From Muricea muricata (lineage: Eukaryota; Cnidaria; Anthozoa; Malacalcyonacea; Plexauridae): 64,000 nt of DNA. This document shows, one piece after another, positions 1 through 11,900 of this stretch (position 1 is its first letter; every line of letters begins with the position of its first letter). The stretch lies in the NCBI GenBank assembly GCA_963855995.1, contig OY979717.1, positions 30,102,797 through 30,166,796 on the forward strand, given 5' to 3'. The position numbers and the translations under genes are program-made. The notes under the pieces were generated by a model. The model was not told the origin of the DNA and searched no databases. It worked only from the letters and a program-made list of their open reading frames with translations.

Positions 1-187
1 TTCAACATACCAAACATTTGTCACAAATTTAAATCTCTTAAAAGTAGAATTGCGTTGCAAGTTGCAAAAAAAGTGCACCGTGTGACAAGATTTTTTAACA
101 AATTTGTCGAAATTACATAATTTACACGGTGAAAAAACATTTGACTCATGAAATTTGTCAAAGAAAATTTAGTCGTGTAAAAGCGGT

Positions 188-2745
188 TTATGGCGTATTA
201 ACGTATTTCTCTTCGTTATCTCGTAAACAGTTTTTTAATTAAACAATCGTAATTATTCGTTTTTTAAAGGATACCAAGTAAAAAGTGAATACGCCAGCCA
301 CCGCGGCCAATGACAGAACCAGATGGGAAAGAATTGATATTGACCTAAGCAGTGATTCCTTAGCAGTGTCCATCAGAAGATGTCAAAACGCAAATGCTAT
401 AAGTAATGTACGGTTTGTCAAAGTCGTTCACAATCAAATTTTCGTTGATTTTCTAATATTTTGAGTATATATCTTATAGTTTCTAATTTTTTCCTTATTT
501 TGATGGTTGACTGGACATGAGCGAGCTTGTTACCTACAGCATGAATAGCATGATGATCTAAAGATTGAGTGAAAGTAAGTTTGTTGATTTTATTTTCTTC
601 GTCAGTGCAGCTTTCGTTTCAATGCTGGTAGTTGCAGTCAAAAGAACATAGGTAGTACATTACTATATTTGATTTCTACTATGTTTTGTGAAATCGCACG
701 ACCATATTTGTTACGTTGTGCCGGTAATGTTATTGGTATATTTTCTACTATGTTTTATTATGTCACGCCTGTAACCTTATTACTAAGTTGTAACAAAAAA
801 AGGCCCTGGAGGGTGCCTAATTAGAGTGGACCTAATTAGGTTTCCAGGTTCAATTCCTGGAGCCATAAAGATGAAGATATGCGCTAGCTGATATTCACTA
901 ACTACACTTAGTATAGTTAGTAGAGGTAAGTATACTAAATTTGAAATAATAGTGGGAATTTACGGTTACCATTAGGTTGGCAAGTCTATATGACATGCTC
1001 AGAAGGTAACTCTAGTCTACTATAGTTAGTGTACTAGAGTTAACTTAGTTGACTAAGGTAACTCTAGTCTACTCAATTCTATTGGTAAACTAGAGTCATG
1101 TTAGTTAACTAAGGTAAAGTTACCGTGACTCCTAGCTAACTAACGTAACTGTAGTCTACCACTAGAGTTAGGTACACTAGAATTGCCTCAGTCAACTAAG
1201 TTAACTCTAGTATACTAACTATAGTAGATTAGAGTTACCTTCTGAGCATGTGAGATAGACTTACCTACCTAACAGTAACCGTAATAACTTTATTGTTGTG
1301 AAAACTATAAAGCTACGAAAACCGGTAGGGGTGGTAAATGGTCGGGGTGGTTAGTGGGATTACGTTTAACTGTGAGTACCCACTATTACTTAGCACACTT
1401 ACTTCTACTAACCTTAGTATAGTTAGTAGAGGTATAAAGTCCACTAAATATAAGTAGTACTATGTAGGCCTATACTTACAGAAAGTACTATTTAGATTTA
1501 GTAGACTTAGCTCTACTAACTATACTAAGGGTAGTAGAAGTAAGTATGCTAAATAATAGTGGGTACTTACAGTTCAATCTAATCCCACTAACCACCCCCG
1601 ACCATTTGAATTTACCACCCCTACCGGTTTTCGTAGCTTTATAGCTCTCACAACAATCTAGTTATTACGGTTACTGTTAGGTAGATAAGTTTATCTGACA
1701 TGCTCAGAAGGTAACTCTAATCTACTGTACTTAGTATACTAGAGTTAACTTAGTTGACTAAGGTAACTCTAGTCTACTTAACTCTAGTGGTAGACTAGAG
1801 TTACGTTAATTAGCCAAGGTAGAGTCACGGTAACTTTACCTCAGTTAACTTACGTAACTCTAGTCTACCACTAGAGTTAGGTAGACTAGGGTTACCTTAG
1901 TCAACTAAGTTAAGTATAGTAGACTAACTATAGTAGACTAGAGTTACTAAATGAGCATGTCATATAGACTTGCCTACCTAATGTAACCGTAAATACCCAC
2001 TATTATTTTAAATTTAGTATACTTTCCTCTACTAACTATGCTAAGCATAGTTAGTGTGTATCAGCTAGCGCATATCTTCATCTTTATGGCTCCAGGAATT
2101 GAACCTGGAAACCTAATTAGGTCCACTCTAATTAGGCACCCTCCAGGGCCTTTTTTTGTTAAGACTTAGTAATAAAACCGGTTACAGGCGTGACATAACA
2201 AAACGGTAATAAGGTTAGTAAAAAATATGGCAATAACATTACAGACGCGACACAGTAGAAAATATAGTGATGTACCACCTATGTTTTTGCAATCTTTCGA
2301 CGTGAACTACTGGCTTTGAACCAAAAACTGAACTGACTCAACTGGCAAAGAAAATGGAATCAAAATAAAATCAACAAACTTACGCCAACTCTATCTTTAG
2401 GTCGTCGTGGCTTCGGTTGGTCATGTTTCATCATGTTGTTTATGGTTTCATCTCGTAAGCATTATCTCTTTATAGAACATCACGCCGGTCGAATAGGTAA
2501 CAAGTTCCTCATATCCAGCCAACTATTATAAAAAATTGATTGCATCTTTACATCTTCTCACGGACACGACAAGTGACTCACTTCTCAGGTCGTTATCAAT
2601 TCTTTCCCATCTTCTTCTGTTCCCTCATTGGTTGGTGGTTGGTGTATTCACTTTTTACTAGGCATCTTTTGAAAAAATAAAAAATAGCGATTTTTATGTA
2701 AAACTGATGACAAGATAAACACAGAAAAAACGCCAATAAGCATTA
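188..2745. repeat. Giant imperfect palindromic (foldback) element
   Basis: The left half reads back as the reverse complement of the right half around a centre near 1470-1480. For example, aaaagtgaat at 281-290 pairs with attcactttt at 2646-2655, and the block at 795-868 pairs with 2084-2157. The arms diverge more outside about 790 and 2160. The interior (about 960-1290 and 1680-2000) contains two further palindromes built from short units such as ctctagtctac, so the whole is a palindrome of palindromes. No open reading frame of note lies inside. It is probably a non-autonomous foldback DNA transposon; I could not define a target-site duplication. Confidence 0.85.
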
Positions 2746-4170
2746 GATTGGACTAAGGTAATTATTTGATAGATAAGAAATTACCATTCGATATATTGCA
2801 TAAAGCTCGCTGTAATATTCGTGTTCTGCGCACGTACGTAATTTTCTGGGAGGAAGTGACTTAATCTTACTTTCGCTTTCAAAGCTTAAGAGCCCGACAT
2901 ATAACTCTTAATAGTTGACCTGAATCTAAGGACATATAGCCTCATTATTGCCTCATTAATATGTTATCGAGACATAGTATAAGCATAATCATCAATTGTT
3001 ACTGGTTGCCGCTGCTGAATTTGCATGCTTTAGGCACAATACTTCGTTAAATACATCGAATGTAGATCAGTACATGGGTGTCTTCTGTGTATATCGTGTA
3101 AAAGCGGGTCTTTTGAAATTATCTTTTGCTGCTGGATTGATCTAATGAATGCGCAATATTTCTCCTAGGTGGCAAAATAGGAAGAGAAGACGGGTTCTCC
3201 ATAATACATATAATTATTCAGTTTATATGTATTGAATGTGCGACTAAATACCTTCGCCGGTCCTAGGCCTTTGTATAGTCTATTAGTTCGTGTTTGCCAT
3301 GTCGATTACTATAATTAACAGGGCATGGGGGAATTCACTACCACAAATTTAAAATACTCTTTATTTTTAACGAATAGTGTAAGCACAGTGAAGTTGTTTC
3401 ATGCATGTATCATTCAAACTCATTTACACTCAAGTAATGCTTCACAGCATATGGCTATAGAATCCTACAGGTATTGGCCCGTATGGCTGATGAAGTTGCC
3501 AAGTTAATCATACAGACAACCTACGTCTGTTTAAATTATTGCAAGTTAGGCTTGTTTTAAAAGAAGAATTTTCAAACAATGGATAATGAGGAACTAAACT
3601 CTCATTACCTCATTGCTTGAATTGCACTAGTCGCACTAAACGTACAATAGAATCCATGCTAATCTATTCAAATAACAGTTTTATGTTTGTAGACTGGTTG
3701 GCGATAAAGCAATTTGCCTTTGCTTTGAGTATATATTGGCGAAGGTGATTTGAGCATTTCATCGCCATAGCCTAGGCATTAAAGACACCGTGTATTTATC
3801 GTTTGGCCAGCTTAGTACTTTCAAATCAAGTAATGCATATGGGTCCTCGTTCATAGGACATGGTGCCGGGTTACAACCACTTTCGATGATAAATAAAGCG
3901 GTTTTTATGCATTTGCTGGATTGCGTACTAGCAATGCACAAGTGAAACAGCCATAACTGAAAATGCGTACCTAATATTCTGTTATCCTGGGGAAATTATT
4001 CACGTAATCATGATACATATGTATTTATATAATAATACGTGTTCATTCTGCATTTTCATTGGTCGCGAGCTGTGTGTTATTAAAGTACACACGCACGGAT
4101 GATGTCAACTGATGGCGTGATCTAATTCAGCTAATTTATTTCGCGGGTCTTCGCATGATTTTTGTCAACT
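2746..4170. other. Intergenic or intronic, nothing recognised
   Basis: AT-rich sequence without a convincing exon; short open frames here have no recognisable protein character. It may be intron of the CFAP57 gene, whose last exon lies downstream on the + strand. Confidence 0.4.
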
Positions 4171-4176
4171 TTATTA

Positions 4177-4382
4177 TAATATAAAACAAATAGATTTCAT
4201 TGTTTTGTGCTTCTATACTGTAATAGATCACAGATGACGCCATAGCGTGTGAAGAACAAAAAGTCACGCACTCGACTGCGTCTCGTGCTTACTTTTTTGT
4301 TCTTCACACGCTATGACGTCATCTGTGATCTATTACAGTACAGACGCACGCAAAAATGAAATCTATTTGTTAAATATATTAT
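4177..4382. repeat. Hairpin MITE of about 200 bp
   Basis: A nearly perfect inverted repeat: aaacaaatagatttcat on the left is matched by atgaaatctatttgtt on the right. The long inner arms contain gatgacgtcatagcgtg-like sequence and a CG-rich central loop at about 4262-4290. It resembles in layout the hairpin at 33464-33650, which also has arms carrying tatgacgtca and a CG-rich cap. Confidence 0.8.
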
Positions 4383-4384
4383 GC

Positions 4385-5228
4385 TTCAGCTTGCTAGATA
4401 TCAGCCTGGCAATTCAATTTGCTGAGCCATCACTTGTTTTCGCCGATATGTAGTTGCTTTAAGCCCGCTAGGTCGAAATTAGCATATATTCACTAACAAA
4501 ACCAATCAGATCTTGGATTTTGACGAAAGACATTGCATAAAGGTCAATTAATAAAGCCACCAAGAAATCTTATTAATTACGTTTTCTTAGTTTATTAGTT
4601 AAAGACATCTTGTAGCTATGTATGTTGTTTACCTGACGCGTGGCCCTGATAGGGGGAGAAGCTTGCTAAAAAGGTGGACAGAAATCAGCTGCATGCTTTG
4701 ACAAACGTACTCTTATCTGCTTTTTAGGTCACATCCATGTGATCCACATCTTGATTTTCCACCCACTGTCTTGCCGTCTAGAGGATACAATAGAGAGGTT
4801 CAGATTTGACTTCCTTTACCACAACCGCTACCTTTTCGCGATTTTTAAACAATTTGATTGGTTAATCGGGTAGGTCCGGCACATCGATTGGCTGAAAATA
4901 TATTAAGGTAACGGTAAAGGTACTGGAAGCCAAATGTGAACCTCTTCTAATAACTACAGCTATGGACGAAACTGGTGTAAAACTTTAACTAATGTATAAT
5001 ACGAAACTGTATTGCAAAAGCACTAACACACATATACATATCTACTAAAACATCGTCAAAAATTTAGATGTTTATAAAGGAATAACTTTAAAGGAATTAA
5101 AAAGTTGAATAAATTTCGAATTTGAAGGGCATGCACTATTTGTGGACAACTCAATTGCTTTGTCGATAGCGTTTTCGGTTTTGTTGACTAAAATTTTACT
5201 TGCTTGAATCTGACATAAATATTTTGGG
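4385..5228. other. Unannotated spacer
   Basis: No gene, RNA or clear repeat boundary seen. It ends at the 3' side of the minus-strand LINE remnant. Confidence 0.4.
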
Positions 5229-6660
5229 TTAATGTTGAGAGAGGGCGGTGGAATCTAAAGCACAAAAACTTTTCATGATGGTGAAGTAAACAGGTAAAAG
5301 AGATTTGTTGAAAGAATTTAACTTCGCGCAGCCAGCGCGTAACTTGTTAGCGCGGGTAGCGAGCGAGAAGCGCCTAATTTCTCCGAAGTGTCGAGTGTTA
5401 AGAGCGAGATAACTCGAAATTATCGAGTGCTTCGAGTGTCGCGCATCAAAAATAAAAGTATTTTTGAATCTATCAGTCTTGTACTTAGGTTTTTTAAAAG
5501 TTCTCCAAGGCGTCAGTGAATACGCTGCATCCTTGTTTGGTTGTGGTAGAAGTTGATGCAATTTATGGTTCGGATCTTCCATAATTTCTTTGAACTGTTT
5601 GCCGCACGCTCTCTGAGGTCTCTCTCGGAAGCTAAGAAGCTTAGAATGGAAAAGAGCTTCAGCATCAGATTTGGTCGGAAATACGATTCTAATGGCACGT
5701 CGCTGAATCTGTTCAATATGCTTGCACAGGTAATTTGGGATTGCGTAATGGAAGATGGGGGATGTGTATTCGACAGCAGGTCGGATACAAGTGCAGTAAA
5801 AACATATCCTCTCACTGACAAACACTTCAGCTCGTTTTATATGTCGCAAAAAGTACAATCTTTTGGATGCTCTTTTTGGCAATATTGTCTGTATGACTGT
5901 TCCATTTAAGGTCGCTCCTGGATGTCAATCCAAAACTTTACTTTCAAAGATCAAATCTTTTCCCGTTGATTGTTACGGAGTGGCGTTACATTTATTAAAC
6001 TGTAATCGCATTTCTTTACATTTATCATCTTTGAGGGTAAATTTTAGGGTGTTGGACTGGTTTTGAATATCGTTTACCGCGAATTGGACATTACTACTCC
6101 CTTCTCATAGTGCTACCTCCATTAGCGTCGTATCGTCTAAGTATGGTCGTATCATTACTCACTGTTTTACGATCGTTGATTATAAGAATGTATAACCAAG
6201 GCTAAGTTTGGTTCCCTGGTGTAAAGGACTATTATGAATGACATTCACTAGCCGCCAACTTTACCCTTTGTTGGCAATTGGTCAAAAAATCTTTTACCCA
6301 GTTGATGACGCAAGACGGGATTGCCAGATATTGGAGCTTTCCAATGAGTATCTGATGATCGACGAGGTCAAAAGCTGTTCTAAAGTCTATTAGAAGCAGT
6401 CTAAGGCCCCATTGCCACCAGTGGCTTTTGTAAGGTTTTGGACTAAATTGAAGCGTTTATGGTAAATGATTTTGGAACTGTTCTATATTGATTGGGATCC
6501 AACCACTTTAAGGATCACTGGTTTAATAAATTGCTCGACTACCATGTCCTCAGCCAATTTTGAGACTAGTGGTGTAAGCAAGATTGACCTTAGACCTTTA
6601 TTTATAGTTCGTACAAGCTTCTACTTTGGAATAGGGATTACATCCGCCAGCTAAGGCATA
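5229..6660 (-). pseudogene. Decayed non-LTR retrotransposon (LINE) reverse transcriptase
   Basis: Reading leftwards, translated pieces follow reverse-transcriptase order. Around 6650-6470 there is an LVSKLAEDMVVEQFIKP-like thumb/palm start. Around 6400-6230 there is DFRTAFDLVDHQILIGKL and a KDFLTNCQQRVKLA stretch. The open frame 5882-5229 is the C-terminal part, with KRLYFLRHIKRA, CIRPAVEYTSPIFHY and IQRRAIRIVFP, typical of CR1/Jockey-type elements. Frameshifts and stops separate the pieces and no FADD-type catalytic box is preserved, so it is dead. The same kind of element occurs at 53397-55085 and 41560-42075. Confidence 0.75.
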
Positions 6661-7130
6661 TGAAGATAATGAAGTACTTTGTACAAAAACCCGCCATTTC
6701 TCGTCTAGGATTTGGAAGCGAGATGGACTTATCAGGACGAGGTTACACAATACGGTTTCTTTGTACGCCGAAACTTGTCGACCGGCAAGAGCGTCGAAGA
6801 GTGCGTGTACCCAGAACCTGTGAAAGAAACATAACTTAATTTCTGTCGGGAGAAATTGATTTTTTCAACTACTGCAGAAAGGCATAAATAATAGCAATAG
6901 CACTTAGGGATATACTGTACCACCCGCAAGAGACAAAAAGTGACTTTACCTCGAAATGTTGAACTTCAAGATGGGTTTCACCAGTAACTGAACATGTTTA
7001 GGAAGTTCAGAAAGTTGAGGGATAGCGCTATTCAGTTTTCGTAAGCGCAGTCATGGGATGGGAAATGCAATTGACTGGTTGGGACAATGGCAATGACTGT
7101 TCACGCTAGCAGAACGCCGTCCGAAATTCC
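6660..7130 (-). pseudogene. Degenerate copy of exons 7-8 of the VWA-module gene
   Basis: Bases about 6672-6825 match exon 8 of the minus-strand VWA gene (8956-9392). Shared strings include gaagtactttg, caaaaac.cgccatttctcg, ggatttggaagcgagatgga and cggtttctttgtacg.cgaaac. An internal segment is deleted, joining the FVQSTSYN end directly to the module start. Around 7088-7120, gactgttcacg.tagcaga matches exon 7 (10740-10770). Stops and deletions rule out function. It is a partial genomic duplicate lying just upstream of, and antisense to, the last CFAP57 exon, probably inside the preceding CFAP57 intron. Confidence 0.75.
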
Positions 7131-7486
7131 ACATGTATGATCCCAAAACTTTTATCATCGACGGTAATTCAATGAATATCTCAATCTTCTGACGTCTGAG
7201 TTGACTGAAATGTGTCATTTGACCTTTCTATAGAACTATGCTGCCACTAAATTTAGCCGCGCCGTAGAATCGTAAGCCACAAACCTCAAACGTCTTTTAT
7301 CAAACGTCAAACCATACCAGCAGAAAAAATCACTAAGTTTTTGCGGACGAACAAGGTGTCTCAGAGCTCCATATTCGCTCTTTAAATACATCGGACGGCT
7401 AAAGCATTCAGCGGTTTATTTTTTTCCAAAGAAAGTGTCCGAAGTTACCCGTACGTCGAACTAAAACTTTCTAGTATCTCTTGTAG

Positions 7487-7741
7487 GAAAACGTGACGCT
7501 TATCAAAGAAATCAACGATCTCCGCGGAGAATTAAACATCGCTCGCACGCAAGTGCACGACCTCGAAGCTGCACTCGGAGTGATGCGTCGGACACACGGG
7601 AGCGGCACGGCTGACGATTCAGAGAAAATAATTAGCAACCAGAAGAACGAAATAAGAAAATTACGCGAACTAATTCATGACCTCGAGAATCGAACTATAA
7701 ACAGACCGCTGTCCGGGGCTCGCGTCGTCTTCCGCCAGTAA
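7487..7741 (+). CDS. CFAP57: CFAP57 (WDR65), C-terminal exon
   Basis: CFAP57 is a WD-repeat and coiled-coil protein of motile cilia, involved in axonemal dynein arm assembly. Only its last coding exon is seen: 84 residues beginning ENVTLIKEINDLRGEL, then a VHDLEAALGV heptad stretch and a second helix EIRKLRELIHDLENR, then a stop. This matches the C-terminal coiled coil of vertebrate CFAP57 (NVTLIKEINELRREL, YDLEAAL). The exon opens after the acceptor ttgtag at 7481-7486 in phase 0. Its GC-rich, unbroken codons contrast with the surrounding repeats. No upstream exon was found in 1-7486, which is filled with transposons, so the rest presumably lies to the left of the window. Identification is from memory of the family; the exon start is inferred from the splice site. 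Confidence 0.85.
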   Translation, partial: ENVTLIKEINDLRGELNIARTQVHDLEAALGVMRRTHGSGTADDSEKIISNQKNEIRKLRELIHDLENRTINRPLSGARVVFRQ

Positions 7742-7744
7742 CGG

Positions 7745-8950
7745 TAAATTAACGGTGCATCGTAATACGCAGTTGTACTAGCTTATTTGCAAGAAGTTGC
7801 TGTATTTCAGCAATCGACGTCAAGGATACATAAGTAGGAACAAATTGGTCACATATATTTGTATTGATAAGAAAGTGCATATATACTTACTAACTAATTT
7901 AATTCATCAAAATCTAATGATTGTTCCTTTAGACGGATGATTTTCAATTCTTTGTTGAAAGGCTAAAATTCTAGCTACTCGAATAAATTGTTTGAATACG
8001 TATAAAACATTTTATCTAACTAATATATATTAATTACGTTGTAACACCAGGCACCCTCTCGTTACCTTATGAAAGAAACACGACTCAACGTCCCTTGTTT
8101 TTGACTCTCCCGAGCACTGAAAACGTTGATGATATTTCAAACAATCTGCAAAAAAGATTTTTAATAAATTTTACGCGATTTCCAATGATCTTTGCTAGAT
8201 GCGCAGTCACAGAGTGGATGCGTACAGAATTCGCACTCGGGAATGAAAAGTGCGCCTGATTTCCGGCTTGGTCGCCGTGTTGAAAAAAAAAGCCTCCAGA
8301 GGAATGCTTATTGGATTTCACTAGGTGGCGAACGAAATCAAAGGGGAAAAACTGAAGTAGCTGCACAAAAATTTGGCCGATAGTAATTTCACTTAAATGT
8401 TTTCACTTGAAATTTCACCGTACTTAAACTTCAAATAAAACTTAAAATTTCACTTAATAATCACTTAAATGGAACATGGTAGATTGGTTTGATTACCTTT
8501 AGAATGAAGGCAAACAGGATTTAGGGTTCAATATTGTCTTAGCTCTGTCGCAGTCATCAATGCGTTTCCGCAACTGCTCCTGCCTAAGGTTTGAAATCAT
8601 GCACGCACCTTTCGCTCATTATTTAAATCTACAAACCACCCGCCCTATGATTATTGAAGCCAGGAAGATGCTAGCCTTGTCACCACTCGCTCGCTTATTA
8701 TTGTACACAGTAAAAAAACAGCGCTTGAGAAATCGGGGAATGAACGACTAGTGTCACTTGCAAGATAAGAAATCTTATCCAGTACTTAATTCTGATGCGA
8801 AAACCTATTGAAATTAAGCGAGCGTTGAACAAAGTCAGGTTAAAACAAAACTATTCCGAGCTACAACAACCAATCAAATTGCAGACAATATTCCGTTCCG
8901 AGTATAAGCTTGCCACTTAAATTTGGATGCTTACCTGATTGTATGGCGGC
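7745..8950. other. Spacer between convergent genes
   Basis: Lies between the 3' end of CFAP57 (+) and the 3' end of the VWA-module gene (-). It holds AT-rich sequence and a run of cacttaaat/cacttgaaatttcac-type short repeats at about 8385-8470. No exon was recognised. Confidence 0.45.
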
Positions 8951-8955
8951 GCAGT

Positions 8956-11900
8956 TTAGTGGTCTGGATCGACCTCGTACAGGAATCCAGTATCTGGCAT
9001 TAATACACGATTATACGAAGTACTTTGCACAAAAACGCGCCATTTCTCGAGATCGGTGGGTTTGACCTTGCCCGCACCGCCCGCTCCTATCATACGACAC
9101 GCTTCGGGCCCTGTGTACATATCGCCTGAGACTTTATCTACTAGCACAACCTCCTTCTTATCTGATATCTTCTCTGGCTTTGTGAATTCGTAGAAACCTC
9201 GCCCTGTGCGGAATATCAGGCTATTGCGTTGGACGAAAGTTTTGATGTCGATACGCTCGTCTACGTCAAGGATTTGGAAGCGAGATGGACTGATCGGGAC
9301 GAGGTCACATGATGCGGTTTCTTTGTACGTCGAAACATCTCGACCGGCAAGCGCATCGAAAAGTGCGTGTAGTGAACGGTTCATGCCGGAACCTGTGAAT
9401 GAAACATAATTTAGTACTTATAAATTGTTGAAAGGAAGATTAGCTAAGAGAAATTGGTCCTTTTGCGTGACATAATAACTATATATCAAAGAATGCCGCA
9501 TGTCACTCAACATTATGCATGAAGTTTACTGGCTGCGACCAATCAGTTCAGTGTTATTTTCTCAGAAAAGACAATCCACGTTTACGGAGAAGATGGCGGC
9601 GTGTACATTTTCCCAGAATGCATTGCGAACGCCGAGCGGGAATTACTGAACAGAGATGATCACCTAATGAGAAATTTCAGCAACAAAAAAACCAAATCGA
9701 CCTCCTGTCTTACGTCTGTCGTTCAAAAGACATACATGCAACTATTTTCGATCGCAATGCATTACTTGTCATAAAATGTACATCCGCCATCTTTCCATAA
9801 TCGTGGATTCACTGACTGAGAAGACAACGATAACAAGATACGTAATGCTACATGCGCGGACACACAAAAATGACAAGAGTCACCCACTGTCCATTCCTAT
9901 GCTGCAGACATAATCATGTGTCATCTGCTGTCCGTGACGTTGAGCAATGAAAACATCTACCGTGAAGTCAGGAGGATAAAATACAGACGTTTGTGAGAAA
10001 AGAGTGCTTCAAAGTGTTACTCTCACTTTCAGGTTATTTTTCATCTGGCGTTTCTGATTTTAGTTCGAACTTGTAATGATTCGTAATGTTATTTTGTAAT
10101 TAACCAACTTCGATTAATTTACATTACCAAAGGTTCCGAACTACAGTGCGTTCCGGAGTATCACATTCAGTTAGATTGGAGATACAGTAAATAGAATCAT
10201 ACAAAACGTCCCCTTTTATGCAGTGTTTTCTGTCGAGTCGACAATAATAGTGAAAATTTCGAAACTTACCCACTATAAATGTATAAACATAATCGCGAGT
10301 GTAGAGAACATTGGTCGGAACGTAGTTTTGAAGTTTGTTATAACAAAGTTACAAGTTTCGTTCTAAATTCGTTGAATGTTGGGAAACGACTTTAGGCAAG
10401 TTCGAACTAAGCCAGAAAGTTGAAAAGCAACCTGAAACCGAATGTAAGAATATTTGACTCCCAAGATGCATGTATATACCACGAAGGCGAACGATATCGG
10501 AACCCCCCTCCCCCCCCCCAAAAAAGGACTGACAGAGTGACTGCATGTGTGCCTTAAATAAGCCTTGCACCATTGCTTTGAGTACGAGCTTGGCATCGCA
10601 CCGATTCGCTAGACAATTATAACCGAGACATTGAAATCCCACAAGCAAACGCTGAAGGTTCTCTGAAAAAGGCAGCATGGATACGGGTAACTGTTTGTGA
10701 CAAACCTTTTCCGCGTCCTTTAACTTCTTCCTCGAATGCCTGGAGTTGTTCCATCGACTGTTCACGGTAGCAGATCGCAGTCAGGAAGTCCACAATTGAG
10801 GCAAATTGATCGAGCTTGAGATGCCAACCACTTGTAATCCTTGCTAGCTGACTGAATGAAAATCATTCATTGTTGCATTAAACAGAATTCCAATTCAAAC
10901 ATTCCCCATTCAAAAATGCTTGCAACCAAATTCTATTGTGCATATAGACTGTATAATTAAGATTTATTAAATCATACTGATATTTACGCAAGGTTTTTCG
11001 CGTGTGAAAAGCCGTTTCATGATTTGTTCTTGACGAACGTAAATCAGAATAATGAAACGACTTTTACTTTTTCACACATGGGGAAACCATTTCGTCCAAT
11101 CAGCTAGGCCTGTGTAGGGTTTTGTATGCGTTTCATTTACCAAAGATATTGTCAACTGCTTTAGGGTAAAATGACCATGGCGGTCAAAATGGCATGTGTG
11201 ACGAAAGTGCTCAAAATGACCCCGCCTTAAAACGGCAGTGTCGATATAGCCTAATAGGGGTGGTCATTAGAAGCTAAACATTGCCTAAATATAATATTTT
11301 ACAATAAAATCACCACTCAACATGTCAAGTCAGCAGCAAATTGTGCATAAAATTAAAATCACAGGCAGAAATTAAATTTTCATATTTCCTAAAATAGTCT
11401 ATTTATAGTACTAAAAACTGTGTTCACTTGATTTTAATTATTGTAGATTTCACAAGGATTAACATTGTTTTGTTGAAAAATAAGGAATTGCATTTCATTT
11501 ACACCCCCTCTCGCCCCCCCCCCCCCTCCCCGCAAAAACATGATTTCAGTCATATTTGCTGCCTTGTTTGCTTTTTTATCGCCAAGTGGCCAAAGCATAA
11601 ACCAATTATTTTACTTCTCCATAATCATGACAGAAGAATGTATAATTTAACCGGTTTTCGCCTTCTTTCTAAACTGTGCACTAAACTTTTATCTCCGCTT
11701 TTGTATGCCTCGACAATTAGCCAAAATAGCCGACATTACGAAGTCTCACCGCTTTTGTGCCCGATAAATGCCACTTTCTCGTGTATGTGTATTTCAAATA
11801 CAGACCCAATAGCAGTTTATTCTATTAGAGTTCTGAAACTAATTTCGAAGCTTTTTTTAGGTTTTTGAAAAAACAGGCTTTGTATTTTTCGCTTATTTGA

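Noticed and set aside
5513..6066. Open frames overlapping the LINE remnant on both strands
   Set aside because: Shadows of the decayed reverse transcriptase; only the minus-strand reading has family motifs.
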